Program-made: the position numbers and the translations under genes | Part shown: positions 56,894-57,092 of the stretch, in pieces | How the letters are laid out: every line of letters starts with the position of its first letter | Numbering within the stretch: position 1 is the stretch's first letter | NCBI RefSeq assembly: GCF_009720385.1 | Contig: NZ_WARX01000038.1 | Span: 1-57,092 of the forward strand | Reading direction: 5' to 3' | DNA: 57,092 nucleotides | From: Catellatospora vulcania | GTDB lineage: Bacteria; Actinomycetota; Actinomycetes; Mycobacteriales; Micromonosporaceae | Notes under the pieces: model-generated | What the model was told of the DNA's origin: nothing | Seen by the model: only the letters and a program-made list of their open reading frames with translations | Databases searched by the model: none

Positions 56894-57092
56894 ATGAAAG
56901 CCCTGCTCTACCGCCTGGACGTGAAGGGTTCGCCGTACCTTTACATCGTCCCGTTCTTCCTTCTGTTCGCCGCGTTCGGGATCTTCCCTCTGGCGTACAC
57001 CGCGTGGGTGTCGCTGCACGAGTGGAGCCTGCTGTCGGACACCCACACGTTCCTCGGCCTGCAGAACTACAAGGACCTGTTCGCCGACGAGT
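56894..57092 (+). CDS. ABC sugar transporter permease (MalF-type), N-terminal part only
   Basis: 66 codons before the window edge. One membrane helix (LYIVPFFLLFAAFGIFPLAYTAWVSL) followed by the HEWSLL...FLGLQNYKDLF segment typical of MalF/UgpA-like sugar permeases. ATG start 81 bases after the binding-protein stop. Pairs with it for sugar import; the second permease gene is expected just outside the window. Confidence 0.9.
   Translation, partial: MKALLYRLDVKGSPYLYIVPFFLLFAAFGIFPLAYTAWVSLHEWSLLSDTHTFLGLQNYKDLFADE

Overview
The window is high-GC DNA with actinobacterial gene content. Several families point to Micromonosporaceae (Actinoplanes/Catellatospora-like): a GarA/FtsR cluster, a mycothiol-dependent MDMPI-fold enzyme, F420-type LLM oxidoreductases, a group 1h [NiFe] hydrogenase, and short GAAGG-N3-CCTTC palindromes. 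The family assignment is inference from gene content. No phage, IS element, rRNA, tRNA or CRISPR array was recognised, and the window is chromosomal in character.

Layout. 1-3624: reductive pyrimidine (hydantoin) catabolism, with a dihydropyrimidinase cut by the window edge, a beta-ureidopropionase-like amidohydrolase and an APC permease. 3733-7435: a soluble TPR-GGDEF diguanylate cyclase, a GHL10-type lipoprotein and a cold-shock protein. 7482-24576: ordinary accessory genes, including a quinone oxidoreductase with a divergent HxlR regulator, LtrA, two MFS exporters with a FadR-type regulator, a VapBC pair, divergent antibiotic-phosphotransferase and nucleotidyltransferase-like genes, a methyltransferase, OsmC, SDRs, a WYL regulator and small secreted or membrane proteins. 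24747-25910: a secreted SGNH esterase with a CBM2. 26119-32093: the conserved actinobacterial block CDP-alcohol phosphatidyltransferase - DUF881 - Sbp - DUF881 - gcvH - garA-like FHA - ftsR-like MerR - bifunctional nuclease - MerR, in the gene order I know from Mycobacterium tuberculosis Rv1822-Rv1830.

34697-48068 is the most interesting region: a tightly coupled group 1h (high-affinity, atmospheric-H2 type) [NiFe] hydrogenase locus. Two GmhA-like SIS proteins flank a HypC-like protein that lacks the HypC Cys2. They are followed by the small and large subunits, a NifU-like protein, DUF5947, DUF6084, an uncharacterised 494-residue protein, the maturation endopeptidase and a 35-residue DUF6893 microprotein. 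After an LLM oxidoreductase and a reverse-strand winged-helix/membrane-protein pair come hypA, hypC, hypD and hypE. hypB, hypF and hypX are not in the window. The 494-residue gene carries an in-frame insertion of a small palindromic repeat, and the junction with the protease gene is a duplicated, translatable stop/start unit. Copies of a GGAAAGTA-N-TTTCC operator lie between the winged-helix gene and hypA.

48203-49605 encodes a VKOR/DsbA-like disulfide-forming pair. 49901-57092 is a carbohydrate locus: a LacI regulator, a secreted GH30 enzyme with a ricin-type lectin, a secreted lectin/beta-helix protein, and an ABC sugar importer (binding protein and the start of a permease). It looks aimed at beta-glucan-like polysaccharide. 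All seven convergent gene junctions with a gap above 40 bp carry a GC-rich inverted repeat without a strong U-tract.
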